This document shows, piece after piece, positions 34,558 through 43,153 of a stretch of DNA of 64,000 nt (position 1 is its first letter; each line of letters opens with the position of its first letter). The notes beneath the pieces were generated by a model. That model was not told the origin of the DNA and made no database searches. It saw nothing but the letters and a program-made list of their open reading frames with translations. The translations under genes were made by a program, and so were the position numbers. Origin of the DNA: Streptomyces rimosus subsp. rimosus (lineage in GTDB: Bacteria; Actinomycetota; Actinomycetes; Streptomycetales; Streptomycetaceae); contig NZ_JOCQ01000004.1 in assembly GCF_000720725.1 (NCBI RefSeq), positions 1 to 64,000 on the forward strand, in the 5' to 3' direction.

Positions 34558-35256
34558 CTATTCCGCACTCTGGATGCCGTGCAGGCGGCGTGCGACGTCC
34601 GTATGCTCGCGGTCCCAGCACTTCAGCAACCAGTAAGCAGCAGGGCCTGCGTTGAGAGGAAGCCACTCGCTGCGCTTCTGCACGAACTCGTCCCACTGCC
34701 AGTGCTTGCCGGCGAGCCCGTAGCGACGAGCGAAGTGCGCGAACCACACCTTGGTCGACCCGTTGTGCACCAGGTTGTACAGCTCCTGGTGCCGCGGCTC
34801 GGTCCACCCCTCCACGTCGATCCGGTCATGAACGAGGGCGCCGTGGAAACCCTCGCGAAGGCCCTCGTAGAAGTACTGCACGGTGGCACCCCAAACCGTT
34901 CGCACATGTCGCTCCGCCGGGATGACGTGCCGGTTGCGACCGAGGTCCAGGACCACGCGATGCTCAGGCGTCACCTCCATGACGTCGCCACAGATGCTGG
35001 CCAGCCCCCAAGGCTCCTTCAACTTCTTAGTCATCCACTGGGCCTGATAGATGACGGTGGCTGAGCGATACGTCCGCTCAAGCCCATCAATCACCGTGCG
35101 CACTAACCGGTCAGGTGTAGCCAGCGGAAGCGTACGGACGTAGGTACCTCGATCGTCGTCAAAGATTCCCAAACGCCGCGGAGTACCATCTCGGTTCTCC
35201 AATGTCCGTACCTCATACCGTGGGTGTATCTTCCGCTCAGGCGGAGACAGAATCAC
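34558..35256 (-). CDS. Phage hypothetical protein
   Basis: 232 aa, GTG start. N-terminal half has beta-rich RRLGIFDDDRGTYVRTLPLA; C-terminal half helical with several Trp and His (KHWQWDEFVQKRSEW, YWLLKCWDREHTDV). No domain recognised. Confidence 0.65.
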   Translation of the reverse strand: MILSPPERKIHPRYEVRTLENRDGTPRRLGIFDDDRGTYVRTLPLATPDRLVRTVIDGLERTYRSATVIYQAQWMTKKLKEPWGLASICGDVMEVTPEHRVVLDLGRNRHVIPAERHVRTVWGATVQYFYEGLREGFHGALVHDRIDVEGWTEPRHQELYNLVHNGSTKVWFAHFARRYGLAGKHWQWDEFVQKRSEWLPLNAGPAAYWLLKCWDREHTDVARRLHGIQSAE

Positions 35257-35273
35257 AGCGTTGTTCTCCGTTC

Positions 35274-35975
35274 TTACTTATCGATGGGTCGGGTGAAGAG
35301 GTAGACCGGGCGCTCGTGCGGTTCAAAACCCTCCAGGCGTCGGCCGTAGTGCTTCGTGTTGGTGTGCTCCTGGAGGCACGCCCACATCCCGATTTCCGGG
35401 CTCGGAGCTATGCCGATCGTCTGGTTTCCCACACGGGCGTCGTATCGGCCGTCGTCGCGCTTCTGGAGGTAGCCGATGCCGGCGCCGGTGCCACGTGTGT
35501 TGAGGTCCACGAGGAAGTCACCGTTGTCCAGCGGCATGGCGTCGATGAGCACGCCGGTCTCCGGGATGAGGGAGGGCTGGACCTGGTATGTCTGCGTCGT
35601 ACCAAAGCGCTGGGAGATGCGGTTCATGCCCTCGCACTCGCAGCCGTTGGTCACGCAGCAGCCGCACTGCGACATGTCGATGGCCCGCTCGTCTGACACA
35701 GGAACCCGTCGGCCGATCGGGCGGCTGCGAACTGACTGAGTCGGCGGCGCGTACCTGTACAACGCCGAGGCTGCATGCTCCTTGGAAGCGAATCCGGGCA
35801 TGTCAGTGGCCGATGCGGCACCGCTCTTTCTCCAGTCGGCGACCCAGTCGCTGCCTTCGCTCTCGTAGACGGACCCCAGATACTGATCGCTGGTGTAGTG
35901 GGGAGCACGGGCCCACACGTGGAAGCGGCTAGAGCTTCGGTCGAAGCGGATGAATATGAATTCCGGTTCAGGCAT
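35274..35975 (-). CDS. Phage hypothetical protein with CGCC/CEC cluster
   Basis: 233 aa. EFIFIRFDRSSSRFHVWARA opens the protein; CGCCVTNGCECEG at about residue 107 is a compact five-Cys cluster. The C-terminal part contains GVLIDAMPLDNGDFLVDLNT. Function unknown; lies in a string of similar-size minus genes. Confidence 0.65.
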   Translation of the reverse strand: MPEPEFIFIRFDRSSSRFHVWARAPHYTSDQYLGSVYESEGSDWVADWRKSGAASATDMPGFASKEHAASALYRYAPPTQSVRSRPIGRRVPVSDERAIDMSQCGCCVTNGCECEGMNRISQRFGTTQTYQVQPSLIPETGVLIDAMPLDNGDFLVDLNTRGTGAGIGYLQKRDDGRYDARVGNQTIGIAPSPEIGMWACLQEHTNTKHYGRRLEGFEPHERPVYLFTRPIDK

Positions 35976-35983
35976 GACTGCTC

Positions 35984-36862
35984 CTACTCGTAGATGCGGG
36001 TCTGAAGCTTGATGCGGCTGATGGCGCCGAACGCATCGCAGATGGCGCCGGTGGTCTCCGCCCACCCCCGCAAGCCCGGTACGTAGAGGACTTCGCTGAT
36101 CCCGCCCTCGGGGGTGTAGAGGATGACCAGCTCGCGGGCGGAAACGTCCGCGTGGCCGGGCGTCCAGGTGGCGAAGTACGGCGATCCGTACTGATTGACT
36201 CTCCCGTGAAAACGGAAGACGGCCTGGTTGTAGGGGTCGAGGTCGGGGTTGACGAGGACCGGTTCGGGGCGGCCACGGTTGGGCAGCTTTACGGCTCCGA
36301 ACCGGCGGTCGAGCAGGCTGTGCTGTACGGCGTACTCGCGATCCCGGAAGGTGAAGTACGCGCCGTACGTCGCCTCGCCGACCACCCGCCAGTCCTCGAT
36401 GTGCATGCCGAGATAGTCGACGGCGTAGTCCCGCCACAGACGTGCGGACTCCAGGGCCCATTCCTCGGTAGAGGCACCGTCGAACTCGCGCGGCTTGAGC
36501 AGCACGGTGATGGATTCCGGGCGTCCCTTGCATCCGTTCGTCTGGAATCGGAACCACAGCAGGCTGCCGGCCGTGCCGCAGTCGTAGCACCGGGCTTCAT
36601 GCTCGGGGTCCTTGACCAGGCGGTGCCCCTCGATGATGCCGATGAACGCGCTCTCCGACATGTGTACGTGGAAACGCACGAGCCGGGCCCTGAACGCTGG
36701 GCGCCGGGCGTAGGACTCGCCGCAGGGCTTGCACACCGGGTCGCGGAACGGCTCCCGGGACTCCTCGTCGGTGCGGATCGATCCGATCAGCAAGTGCGTC
36801 GCGGTGCCCTGGCACGGTTCGTCGCCGGGGCCGACGGTGGACTGAACGGTGGAACAGCGCAT
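35984..36862 (-). CDS. Phage protein with VCxPCG motif
   Basis: 292 aa. N-terminal domain holds VCKPCGESY, a motif shared with the 214-aa gene at 37739-38383, and a second ribbon RCYDCGTAGSLLWF. Later RLWRDYAVDYLGMHIEDWRV and ARELVILYTPEGGISEVLYV. The first 75 nt overlap the end of the preceding ORF. Likely a zinc-binding accessory protein; role unknown. Confidence 0.65.
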   Translation of the reverse strand: MRCSTVQSTVGPGDEPCQGTATHLLIGSIRTDEESREPFRDPVCKPCGESYARRPAFRARLVRFHVHMSESAFIGIIEGHRLVKDPEHEARCYDCGTAGSLLWFRFQTNGCKGRPESITVLLKPREFDGASTEEWALESARLWRDYAVDYLGMHIEDWRVVGEATYGAYFTFRDREYAVQHSLLDRRFGAVKLPNRGRPEPVLVNPDLDPYNQAVFRFHGRVNQYGSPYFATWTPGHADVSARELVILYTPEGGISEVLYVPGLRGWAETTGAICDAFGAISRIKLQTRIYE

Positions 36863-37122
36863 GTTGATGTCTCCCAGGGGCAGGAATATCGGGGTGTCGG
36901 AAATTGCCGTTGCGTCCGTTCCCAGTCGAGGTCTTCGACGCTGTGCCAGGTACGGGAAGTCAGTGCCGGGTCGAGGCTCGGCTGGACGTCCCACGTGATG
37001 TAGACGTTCAGGTCGGATATGCCGCGTCCGGTGATTGCACCCTTGGCGCCTTTGGAATGCGGCGAGCTGGAAACGACCCGTCGATCCCAGGGGAAGTTGT
37101 CCGGATCGATTGTGATGCTCAT
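36787..37122 (-). CDS. Phage hypothetical protein, 3' end overlapping the next gene
   Basis: 111 aa, coupled by ATGA to the gene upstream. Residues 1-75 look genuine (SITIDPDNFPWDRRVVSSS, DLNVYITWDVQPSLDPALTS); the last 35 are Pro/Ala/Thr-rich and run out of frame across the start of the next gene. That tail suggests a recent loss of the original stop by frameshift. Confidence 0.5.
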   Translation of the reverse strand: MSITIDPDNFPWDRRVVSSSPHSKGAKGAITGRGISDLNVYITWDVQPSLDPALTSRTWHSVEDLDWERTQRQFPTPRYSCPWETSTCAVPPFSPPSAPATNRARAPRRTC

Positions 37123-37742
37123 GCGGCGGCATCCAGCCAGTAGGTGTTGTAGCCGTACTCAAACCGGATGGGACCGGTCGCCTGGATCACCAGCTCGACC
37201 GCGCCGTGCCGATCGACGGTGACGCCTCGGGTCAAATGCGCCTTCGCGTTCAACTCGGTGCGGCGCAGGAAGCCCAGCAGCGCGTACTTCGCCTCGTGGA
37301 ACGGCAACAGGATGGTGTGGCCGCCGCCCGGATTTCGGTGGCCAGCGTCGGACTCGCGCCAGCCGGCCGCGAGGTGCGGTGCGCCGGGGATCTCAGGACC
37401 GGCCAGATGCCGGTCGATCGCCTCACCCACACACTGCTCGAAAATGCGGTCCCAGACGAACGTGTCGTGGGACATCTCGACATACGCCTTCAGCGCGGCG
37501 TCGGCATTGTCCGTGGACCTGGGGCTGGCGAAGCGCTTGGAGTAGTCCCACGCTCCGCAGATGAAACCATCGTTCATGCTCTGTCCTGGGTACATGCGGC
37601 CGACGATCCACTCAGTGGTCCCGGTGTGGTCGTTCTTGCGGGTGCCGAGAAACTGGCCGTAGTACCTATCGTCGTAGTGCTTCTGTCGGGCCTGGTGGAC
37701 GACCGTCCAGCCTTCAACCCCGATGGTGTCGCCGACCCTCAT
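37119..37742 (-). CDS. Phage hypothetical protein
   Basis: 207 aa, ATGA overlaps at both ends. Begins with VGDTIGVEGWTVVHQARQKH and has a EWIVGRMYPGQSMNDGFICG segment; the C-terminus is beta-rich. Not recognised. Confidence 0.65.
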   Translation of the reverse strand: MRVGDTIGVEGWTVVHQARQKHYDDRYYGQFLGTRKNDHTGTTEWIVGRMYPGQSMNDGFICGAWDYSKRFASPRSTDNADAALKAYVEMSHDTFVWDRIFEQCVGEAIDRHLAGPEIPGAPHLAAGWRESDAGHRNPGGGHTILLPFHEAKYALLGFLRRTELNAKAHLTRGVTVDRHGAVELVIQATGPIRFEYGYNTYWLDAAA

Positions 37743-38383
37743 ACGGTGCCCTCCGTGAGCGTGGGGTTGAGCTGGGCGTGCTCGGTCATGAAGCTGGTGC
37801 CGCACGGCTCACACACCGGCTTTGGAATCCTGCCGATCACCAGCGGGTCGCAGGGGTCGGTCTCCAGCTTGTGCGTGGCCCAGTCGAAGCAGCCGATCGC
37901 AGAGCACCGCGGCGCAGTCAGTTCCCGCACCTGCCGGGTGGCGTAGCTGATGCTGACCCGCACGAGTCGGCCCCCGCGGGTGGGCTGACAGATCAGGCGG
38001 CCGGTGGCGTAACCGATGTCGCCGTACTCCTGGTCGACCTGCTCGTAACCGAGCACGCGGTGGTGGTGGCCAAGGAGGCGGAATAGGGTGCCGGGCTCGA
38101 TACCGCAGGCACTCGTCCAACAGTCGGTGGCGTAGTAGGCCACCGTCCGGTCCGGGATCTCCCGCGGCGAGCGGTATGTGCCCTCGATACCGGCGCCGGC
38201 GACCAGGTTGGAGACATCGCCCAGAAGTCGACCGGCGGCGTCGATGACCTCCACGGCGTACGGCATTTTGCGGCACGCGCGGATTTCGGCTGCGTCCTCG
38301 GGGTCGAACTCCCACCAGGGCATGGCGTCCGGCTCGTCCGGGCGCATGATGCGGACTCGGATTTCAGGCAGCGAGCTGCGCAT
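37739..38383 (-). CDS. Phage protein with VCxPCG motif
   Basis: 214 aa. The C-terminal VCEPCGTSFMTEH resembles VCKPCGESYARR in the 292-aa gene at 35984-36862. CSAIGCFDWATHKLETDPCD supplies further Cys. Start overlaps the previous gene by 20 nt and stop overlaps the next by ATGA. Function unknown. Confidence 0.65.
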   Translation of the reverse strand: MRSSLPEIRVRIMRPDEPDAMPWWEFDPEDAAEIRACRKMPYAVEVIDAAGRLLGDVSNLVAGAGIEGTYRSPREIPDRTVAYYATDCWTSACGIEPGTLFRLLGHHHRVLGYEQVDQEYGDIGYATGRLICQPTRGGRLVRVSISYATRQVRELTAPRCSAIGCFDWATHKLETDPCDPLVIGRIPKPVCEPCGTSFMTEHAQLNPTLTEGTV

Positions 38384-38726
38384 TCTGCTTCTCCTTGATC
38401 AGACTCACGGCCGGGTAGTCGTAGGTGTCGGCCGGGTTGCGGTACTTGGAGCGCTTCTGCTCGATCTTTGCGATGCGACCTGACCAGGCCCCGACGTGGC
38501 GCAGGCAGAAGAGGTATCGGGTGAGGGACTCCCAGTTGTGCGGGTCGATCGTCGGGCTCAATGCCTGCCAGTAGAGGCGCCACAGTCGGGCCAGTTCCTC
38601 GCACTGGGACCAGCCGTGCGACAGGTGGATGTGGCCGCCGGGGAAGTGCACGTAAATCCGGCACCCACAATTCAGCGCGTAGGTTCCGGTCTGGAACCCG
38701 AGCCTGTCAGCCTTGATGTCACCCAC
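38364..38726 (-). CDS. Phage hypothetical protein
   Basis: 120 aa, GTG start chosen because GAGGAG lies 7 nt upstream. YALNCGCRIYVHFPGGHIHL carries two Cys and two His. C-terminus is basic (RIAKIEQKRSKYRN). Not recognised. Confidence 0.6.
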   Translation of the reverse strand: MGDIKADRLGFQTGTYALNCGCRIYVHFPGGHIHLSHGWSQCEELARLWRLYWQALSPTIDPHNWESLTRYLFCLRHVGAWSGRIAKIEQKRSKYRNPADTYDYPAVSLIKEKQNAQLAA

Positions 38727-39540
38727 GCTGGCTCTCCTCTTTGCTCGTTTCGATGAATTCGGGCTCGTCACCCTCGGGCAGGTATCCGCTTCCGACGACG
38801 TCCGTCCAGGAGTAGCCGCCTGGCCCCCGGGCGGTGTCGATGAAGAGACGGTCCGGGTTGAAGGGCAGACGTAGGCTGCCGCGCACGCGTACCGAGTGAC
38901 CGGACCCGTTGAGCTGGTCAAGCACGAGCAGCTCCGGGTCGGTCCACTGCACCGTGATCTCAGGCGCTTCGGTCCACGACAGCTTGCGGACGGCCTCGTA
39001 GACCGGCTTGATGTCGCCGCGCCACAGGACGTACAGGTCACCGCCGTAGCTGGCGTGTGCGACCAGTTCCCTCAGTGCGCCGACGTTGTCCCAGAAGTCG
39101 ATGCCGGCCGCGGTGCCGAGCGTTCGTGCTGCGTCCTCGGTCTCCTTCTCGGAGAAACGCCACGGATCCGGTGCCGCCTCGGCGTCGAGCCGGTAGCGGA
39201 AGAGTTTCGATCCGGTCCCGCGCATCAGCTCGCTGATCGGGTCTGACTCGTCGCGCTCTTCGATCGCTTGGACTATTCGATCCAGAACGTCGTGCTCCTC
39301 CAGGAAGTCCCGTGCATTCTGATCCAGCAGGTCATGCAGCACATATTTCACGCCCTGCCATCGGTTCTCGTCCCACCAGTCCAGGTCCAACGCCTCCTCT
39401 CCGGCAAACAGCTTCCGAATCTGTTCGTCTGTGAGGCAGTCACCGCGCTCGATGTGGACCAGTACGTATTTCTCATCGAGGCGCGATATCACCAGATCCG
39501 CCGCAGCCTGCGCGAGATCGGGTAACAGGATGTCGGTCAC
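38719..39540 (-). CDS. Phage hypothetical protein, acidic
   Basis: 273 aa, GTG start. Helical N-terminus (DLAQAAADLVISRLDEKYVL) and C-terminal part with TDPELLVLDQLNGSGHSVRV. Strongly acidic overall. No known domain. Immediately downstream (in transcription) of the tRNA-like element at 39578-39647. Confidence 0.65.
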   Translation of the reverse strand: MTDILLPDLAQAAADLVISRLDEKYVLVHIERGDCLTDEQIRKLFAGEEALDLDWWDENRWQGVKYVLHDLLDQNARDFLEEHDVLDRIVQAIEERDESDPISELMRGTGSKLFRYRLDAEAAPDPWRFSEKETEDAARTLGTAAGIDFWDNVGALRELVAHASYGGDLYVLWRGDIKPVYEAVRKLSWTEAPEITVQWTDPELLVLDQLNGSGHSVRVRGSLRLPFNPDRLFIDTARGPGGYSWTDVVGSGYLPEGDEPEFIETSKEESQRG

Positions 39541-39577
39541 ATACTTCCCTCTCTGTTTTCAGGGCCGAAATGTTTAG

Positions 39578-39647
39578 TGCCCGGTGCGGGAATCGAACCC
39601 GCTGGATACTGCATGGGGGAACAGCACCCACTACTCGTCGACCGGGC
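39578..39647 (-). tRNA. tRNA-like element, atypical (possible Gly)
   Basis: Minus strand. Perfect 7-bp acceptor stem (GCCCGGT/ACCGGGC) and perfect T-arm (GCGGG-TTCGATT-CCCGC). The 38 nt between are too short for a normal cloverleaf: no D-stem can be drawn, and the anticodon region folds as a 9-bp helix (GGGTGCTGT/GCAGTATCC) with an 8-nt loop TCCCCCAT. CCA is not encoded. It may be a degenerate tRNA, a D-armless form or a tRNA mimic. Confidence 0.5.
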
Positions 39648-39654
39648 GTGCCTT

Positions 39655-40335
39655 TCAGATTTCCCAGCCGATTTGGCCCTTCACCTGGGCCTGATGCGAG
39701 TGCTTGCTGTCGGCTGGCACGGTCGTGCCGCAGGTGTCACAGACGAACAGGTGCTTCTCCCATGGCTGTTCGCAGTAGAAGCACGATTCGTTGTCGTACC
39801 TAGGCGTGGGCGACAGCACGATGCGCTGCGGGTTTCCCTCGGCGTGCACGGTGGCGTAGTCGTGCGGGAACATCGCGGCGGCCTGGCGGACGTTGTCCTC
39901 CGTGATGAACTCCGGGTGCGAGAGCCCCCACCGCCGCAGTTCGCCGGCGATCTGCTTGGCCAGGGCTCGGGGCAACTCGTGCTCGCCGCGGACCCACCCG
40001 GTCAGCACGGCCTCGCTTGGCGACTTCTCACCGAGGACCAGCCACTTCCCGCACTTGTAGCCGGTGCACCGCTCGTCAGAGATGACCCTAAGCTCTCCGT
40101 CCGGCAGCTCGGTCAGCTCGGTCTCGCACATCTCCTCCATGACCGGCTTGGGGAAGTCGCCGGAGTCGTAGGAGCGCTCGTCGTCGAAATCGATGCCGAG
40201 GTTCTTCGCCGCGCGACGGACCGCGTCCTCGTGCGGCTTACCCCGCTGCACCTTGATGCCGTTCGCGCGCATCGCTTTCAGCGTGCAGCTCGGGCACAGG
40301 TTCTCGGCTTGGTAGCTGTAGCCGACGATGCTCAT
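39655..40335 (-). CDS. Phage protein with several zinc ribbons
   Basis: 226 aa. Cys pairs at both ends: NLCPSCTLKAM near the N-terminus, CTGYKCGKWLV in the middle, SCFYCEQPWEKHLFVCDTCG at the C-terminus. Probably a structural zinc protein; role unknown. It ends 8 nt from the tRNA-like element. Confidence 0.65.
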   Translation of the reverse strand: MSIVGYSYQAENLCPSCTLKAMRANGIKVQRGKPHEDAVRRAAKNLGIDFDDERSYDSGDFPKPVMEEMCETELTELPDGELRVISDERCTGYKCGKWLVLGEKSPSEAVLTGWVRGEHELPRALAKQIAGELRRWGLSHPEFITEDNVRQAAAMFPHDYATVHAEGNPQRIVLSPTPRYDNESCFYCEQPWEKHLFVCDTCGTTVPADSKHSHQAQVKGQIGWEI

Positions 40336-40336
40336 C

Positions 40337-40675
40337 TCAATCCCGCTTGCTCTCGTTGGCCGGCGCGGCTGCTGTGCCGCCCGCGCGGGGCAGAGGAAGG
40401 TTCAGTCGCGCAGCCTCGCGCTCGGCCAACGCCACTCCGGACGCGTACTTGCCGTCCTCCCAGGTGCGCGGGTCCACGTGCTCCTTGAGCGTGTGCAGAG
40501 AACCGTGTTCCTGGGTCAGGGCGAACGGCCAGGTGTGCGCGATGCCGATCACCTGCTCGCGCTCGATCACCAGTACGTCACCGTCACGGATCTCATCGCG
40601 GCACTGGACGGCGCCGTACGCTTCGCCTGTGCTGTAGAAGGTCCACACCTTCGGCTCGTTGTTCTCGCTGCTCAT
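40337..40675 (-). CDS. Phage hypothetical protein
   Basis: 112 aa. Compact beta-rich middle (EIRDGDVLVIEREQVIGIAH) and an Ala/Pro tail. The DVLVIE pattern resembles small OB or SH3-like folds, but no family is assigned. Adjacent to the zinc-ribbon gene. Confidence 0.62.
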   Translation of the reverse strand: MSSENNEPKVWTFYSTGEAYGAVQCRDEIRDGDVLVIEREQVIGIAHTWPFALTQEHGSLHTLKEHVDPRTWEDGKYASGVALAEREAARLNLPLPRAGGTAAAPANESKRD

Positions 40676-40760
40676 CAGTACGCCCCAATTCCAGATTCTT
40701 GTTCGTGCACTTCAGGCAGAGGTGCTGGCCGTCTTCGTCCTCTAAAAGTGCGTGGGGTAT

Positions 40761-41330
40761 TCAAGCCCAGTCGCCTGGAGTGAGTTCCGTGCCGACCTCG
40801 ACGTCGTATGACGACCAGCGGACTACCGTGTCACGGTCGCCGACGATGTTGTAGAGGCTCTGCTTTCGCCGACCGCTATCCGGGTACTCGTGGTACTCCT
40901 CGGCGTACTCACGAGCCATTTCGATGGCGGGGAACGGAATCTCGACTGGTCGGCCGTGCTCATGGTGTGAGGTCGAAGTTCCGACGATCGGCATGATGCG
41001 AAACCGCTCACCTTCCGGTGGCATCTGACCTTCGAAGAGCCAACCATCGGTCGTGTACCAACCACTGCCGGCCTTGCCGTAGTACTCCTCTTCAGCCGCC
41101 GCGCGTGTTTCATACGTGGTGAGCGTCGCCTTACGCCACTCGCGCTTGGGGTGGCGGCAGGAGTCCGACCAGCCGGGGGTGCGCACGTAGTACGGCTTCG
41201 ACCGCGGCACATAACCGGGCTCTGTCTTCTCGCAGCACGGCTCCAGGATGCAGACCGTGAATAACGACGGTCGACTCATTCGTCCCTCGACGTCCTCGTA
41301 GAGTTGTGTACTGTCGTTCCGCTCAGTCAT
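40761..41330 (-). CDS. Phage hypothetical protein
   Basis: 189 aa. ILEPCCEKTEPGYVP near the N-terminus; a central AAAEEEYYGKAGSGWYTTDG. First gene after the duplicated terminator-palindrome cassette copy A, with AAAGGAAC before the ATG. Function unknown. Confidence 0.64.
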   Translation of the reverse strand: MTERNDSTQLYEDVEGRMSRPSLFTVCILEPCCEKTEPGYVPRSKPYYVRTPGWSDSCRHPKREWRKATLTTYETRAAAEEEYYGKAGSGWYTTDGWLFEGQMPPEGERFRIMPIVGTSTSHHEHGRPVEIPFPAIEMAREYAEEYHEYPDSGRRKQSLYNIVGDRDTVVRWSSYDVEVGTELTPGDWA

Positions 41331-41352
41331 ACGTGTTCCTTTGCTCGCTGAC

Positions 41353-41503
41353 GGACACTAGCCGTCGAGATCAGGGAGCGCACTAAGGGAGCAACCAATT
41401 CCTACTAGTTGCTCCCCAAGCGCTTCTGGGCATGAAAAACCCCGGCTGTTGAGACCGGGGCGATGTCGTACCTATGCGTAGCTGTAGCGCAGGCGAGCGT
41501 CAG
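41353..41503. repeat. Duplicated intergenic cassette, copy A
   Basis: 151-bp segment closely matching 42956-43107. In minus-strand order it holds the AGGTACGAC motif (41465-41473), an intrinsic terminator (CCCCGG/CCGGGG, then T5) and the inverted repeat GGGAGCAAC/GTTGCTCCC (41387-41416, 12-nt centre). It separates two leftward transcription units. Confidence 0.85.
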
Positions 41504-41541
41504 ATATCTCGAATATCTGGTTCAGTCGCTGTGCCGGCTAT

Positions 41542-42330
41542 CTATGCCTTGGAGATCCAGTCGGAATGCCAGCGGTCCTCGCGCGTCCGGCCGTCGGGGA
41601 ACTTGACCTCGACGCGCCACTCCCACGTCCACAGCGGCGGCAGCTCGTAGTGTCTCTGCATCGAACGCCGCTTCCACTCGACCGACGTCACCTCGGCCGT
41701 CCAGAGGCTGTAGCCGTCCGGCATGGCAGAGACCGTGTCCCCGACCTGGACCGGCTGTCGTGTGGGCTTGGGCGCCTCATACGCACCGCGCTCCAACCAG
41801 TCCAGTACAGGCACCGGTTTGCCGGTCACGGCCTGAAGAAATACCTCGCGAACCGTGCGCGGGCCGTCGAGACCATGATTCAAGGTGCGCCGGGTGCGGG
41901 CGGCAACACGCAGCGGGTTGCCTGCCCGGTCGGGCACCTCATAGATCCAAACCTCGTCGTTCATGCTGTTTACGACCGTGCCGCGGATGCGAATGTTCGC
42001 CTCGGCTCCGGTCATGTTCTCTGTCGAGAAGGCATCCTCTGCCGGTATCTCGAACCGTGTCACCTCGTGATCCACTGTCTTCCCCTTTCTATGAGAACTG
42101 GCGCGCACGGGTTGTCGTACGGGCCTTTCGGAATGTCCCGGGGCGTCCGGATAATCTGGGCCGGTCCGGTGACCTTCGCAGTACGCGGTTGAAAGCCAAC
42201 GCTTGATCGCCCAGCGCTCCCAGTCCTCCCACCAGGCAGCGAGCTTTCCGCAGCCCATCTGATAACAGAGGACTTCGCCGTTCGGTCCCCGGTTGGCGTG
42301 GACCACGTGGCTTTTCGTCGGTCGCCCCAC
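41542..42330 (-). CDS. Phage hypothetical protein
   Basis: 262 aa, GTG start 3 nt after the preceding stop. N-terminal region RPTKSHVVHANRG with CYQMGCGKLAAWWEDWERWA; C-terminal region beta-rich and Trp-rich (LWTWEWRVEVKFPDG). There may be two domains joined near residue 85. Not recognised. Confidence 0.63.
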   Translation of the reverse strand: MGRPTKSHVVHANRGPNGEVLCYQMGCGKLAAWWEDWERWAIKRWLSTAYCEGHRTGPDYPDAPGHSERPVRQPVRASSHRKGKTVDHEVTRFEIPAEDAFSTENMTGAEANIRIRGTVVNSMNDEVWIYEVPDRAGNPLRVAARTRRTLNHGLDGPRTVREVFLQAVTGKPVPVLDWLERGAYEAPKPTRQPVQVGDTVSAMPDGYSLWTAEVTSVEWKRRSMQRHYELPPLWTWEWRVEVKFPDGRTREDRWHSDWISKA

Positions 42331-42333
42331 GGA

Positions 42334-42855
42334 TCAGGCGGCCTTGAGTCGGCAGTTCTCCAGGTCGTCCATCGAGCTGACGTGCCACGGCGCGGCGACG
42401 TAGCCGGGCAGCCTGCGGACGGCCGCACCCTGGAGCGCCATGCAGTAGCGATACGCCTCGGACTTCTCCCACTCCGGGTGCTCGCAGGACTGGTATTCGT
42501 AGCAGGACAGTGCCGAGAGCACTGCCACCGGATCGAACGACATGTGCAGCCTTCGGTAGACGTAGGGCTGCTCCCACTCCTTCTCGGCGTAGCGGTGATT
42601 GACCGAACGCCGGTTCTCCGCCCAGAGCATTGCGCCGACGTAGCCTGCTGACTTGTCGGTCAACTCCCGGAAGAGGTTCCCATAGGTGTTGATCGCACCA
42701 TCGCCCCACGGAGCTCCCTCCTGGAACACCCCCTGCTTCTCCTCGTCCGTCAGCTCACGGACCAGCCAACGGAGCGAGTCGCCGGGGTGGACGAACTGGA
42801 GCCCAGCGTTGACCAGCAGGTCAATGTGCGTCTTGCCAACCTCGAATGCGGGCAC
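42334..42855 (-). CDS. Phage hypothetical protein
   Basis: 173 aa, GTG start with an excellent AGGAGG. KTHIDLLVNAGLQFVHPGDS near the start, helical C-terminus. Similar proteins are not known to me. It follows cassette copy B, so it should be first in its transcript. Confidence 0.66.
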   Translation of the reverse strand: MPAFEVGKTHIDLLVNAGLQFVHPGDSLRWLVRELTDEEKQGVFQEGAPWGDGAINTYGNLFRELTDKSAGYVGAMLWAENRRSVNHRYAEKEWEQPYVYRRLHMSFDPVAVLSALSCYEYQSCEHPEWEKSEAYRYCMALQGAAVRRLPGYVAAPWHVSSMDDLENCRLKAA

Positions 42856-42955
42856 TTTCGCCTCCTAAATTGCACGGAAGATTGCGGTTGAATCCCTGCC
42901 GCCCCAGATGCCGGCCGATACGTAGTCCGCCCATGCGCAGATCGCGCACAGCCAT

Positions 42956-43107
42956 GGACACTAGCCGTCGAGATCAGGCAGTGCACCAAGGGAGCAACCA
43001 ATTCCTATTAGTTGCTCCCCAAAGCGCTTCTGGCATGAAAAAACCCCGGCTAGTGAAACCGGGGCGACGTCGTACCTAGGGATGGCTGTAGCTCAAGCGA
43101 GCGTCAG
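42956..43107. repeat. Duplicated intergenic cassette, copy B
   Basis: Second copy of the 151-bp cassette: motif at 43069-43077, terminator stem 43044-43064 with T6 on the minus strand, inverted repeat GGGAGCAAC/GTTGCTCCC at 42990-43019. Differences from copy A are scattered substitutions and single-base indels, but both stems are conserved. Confidence 0.85.
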
Positions 43108-43153
43108 CTATTGCGATGATTTTCGGGACCAGGTACATGTAGCACCTAGCCGG

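Noticed and set aside
41353..43107. Considered a CRISPR-like or transposon origin for the duplicated cassette
   Set aside because: Only two copies, no regular spacers, no terminal repeats with target duplication and no transposase nearby.
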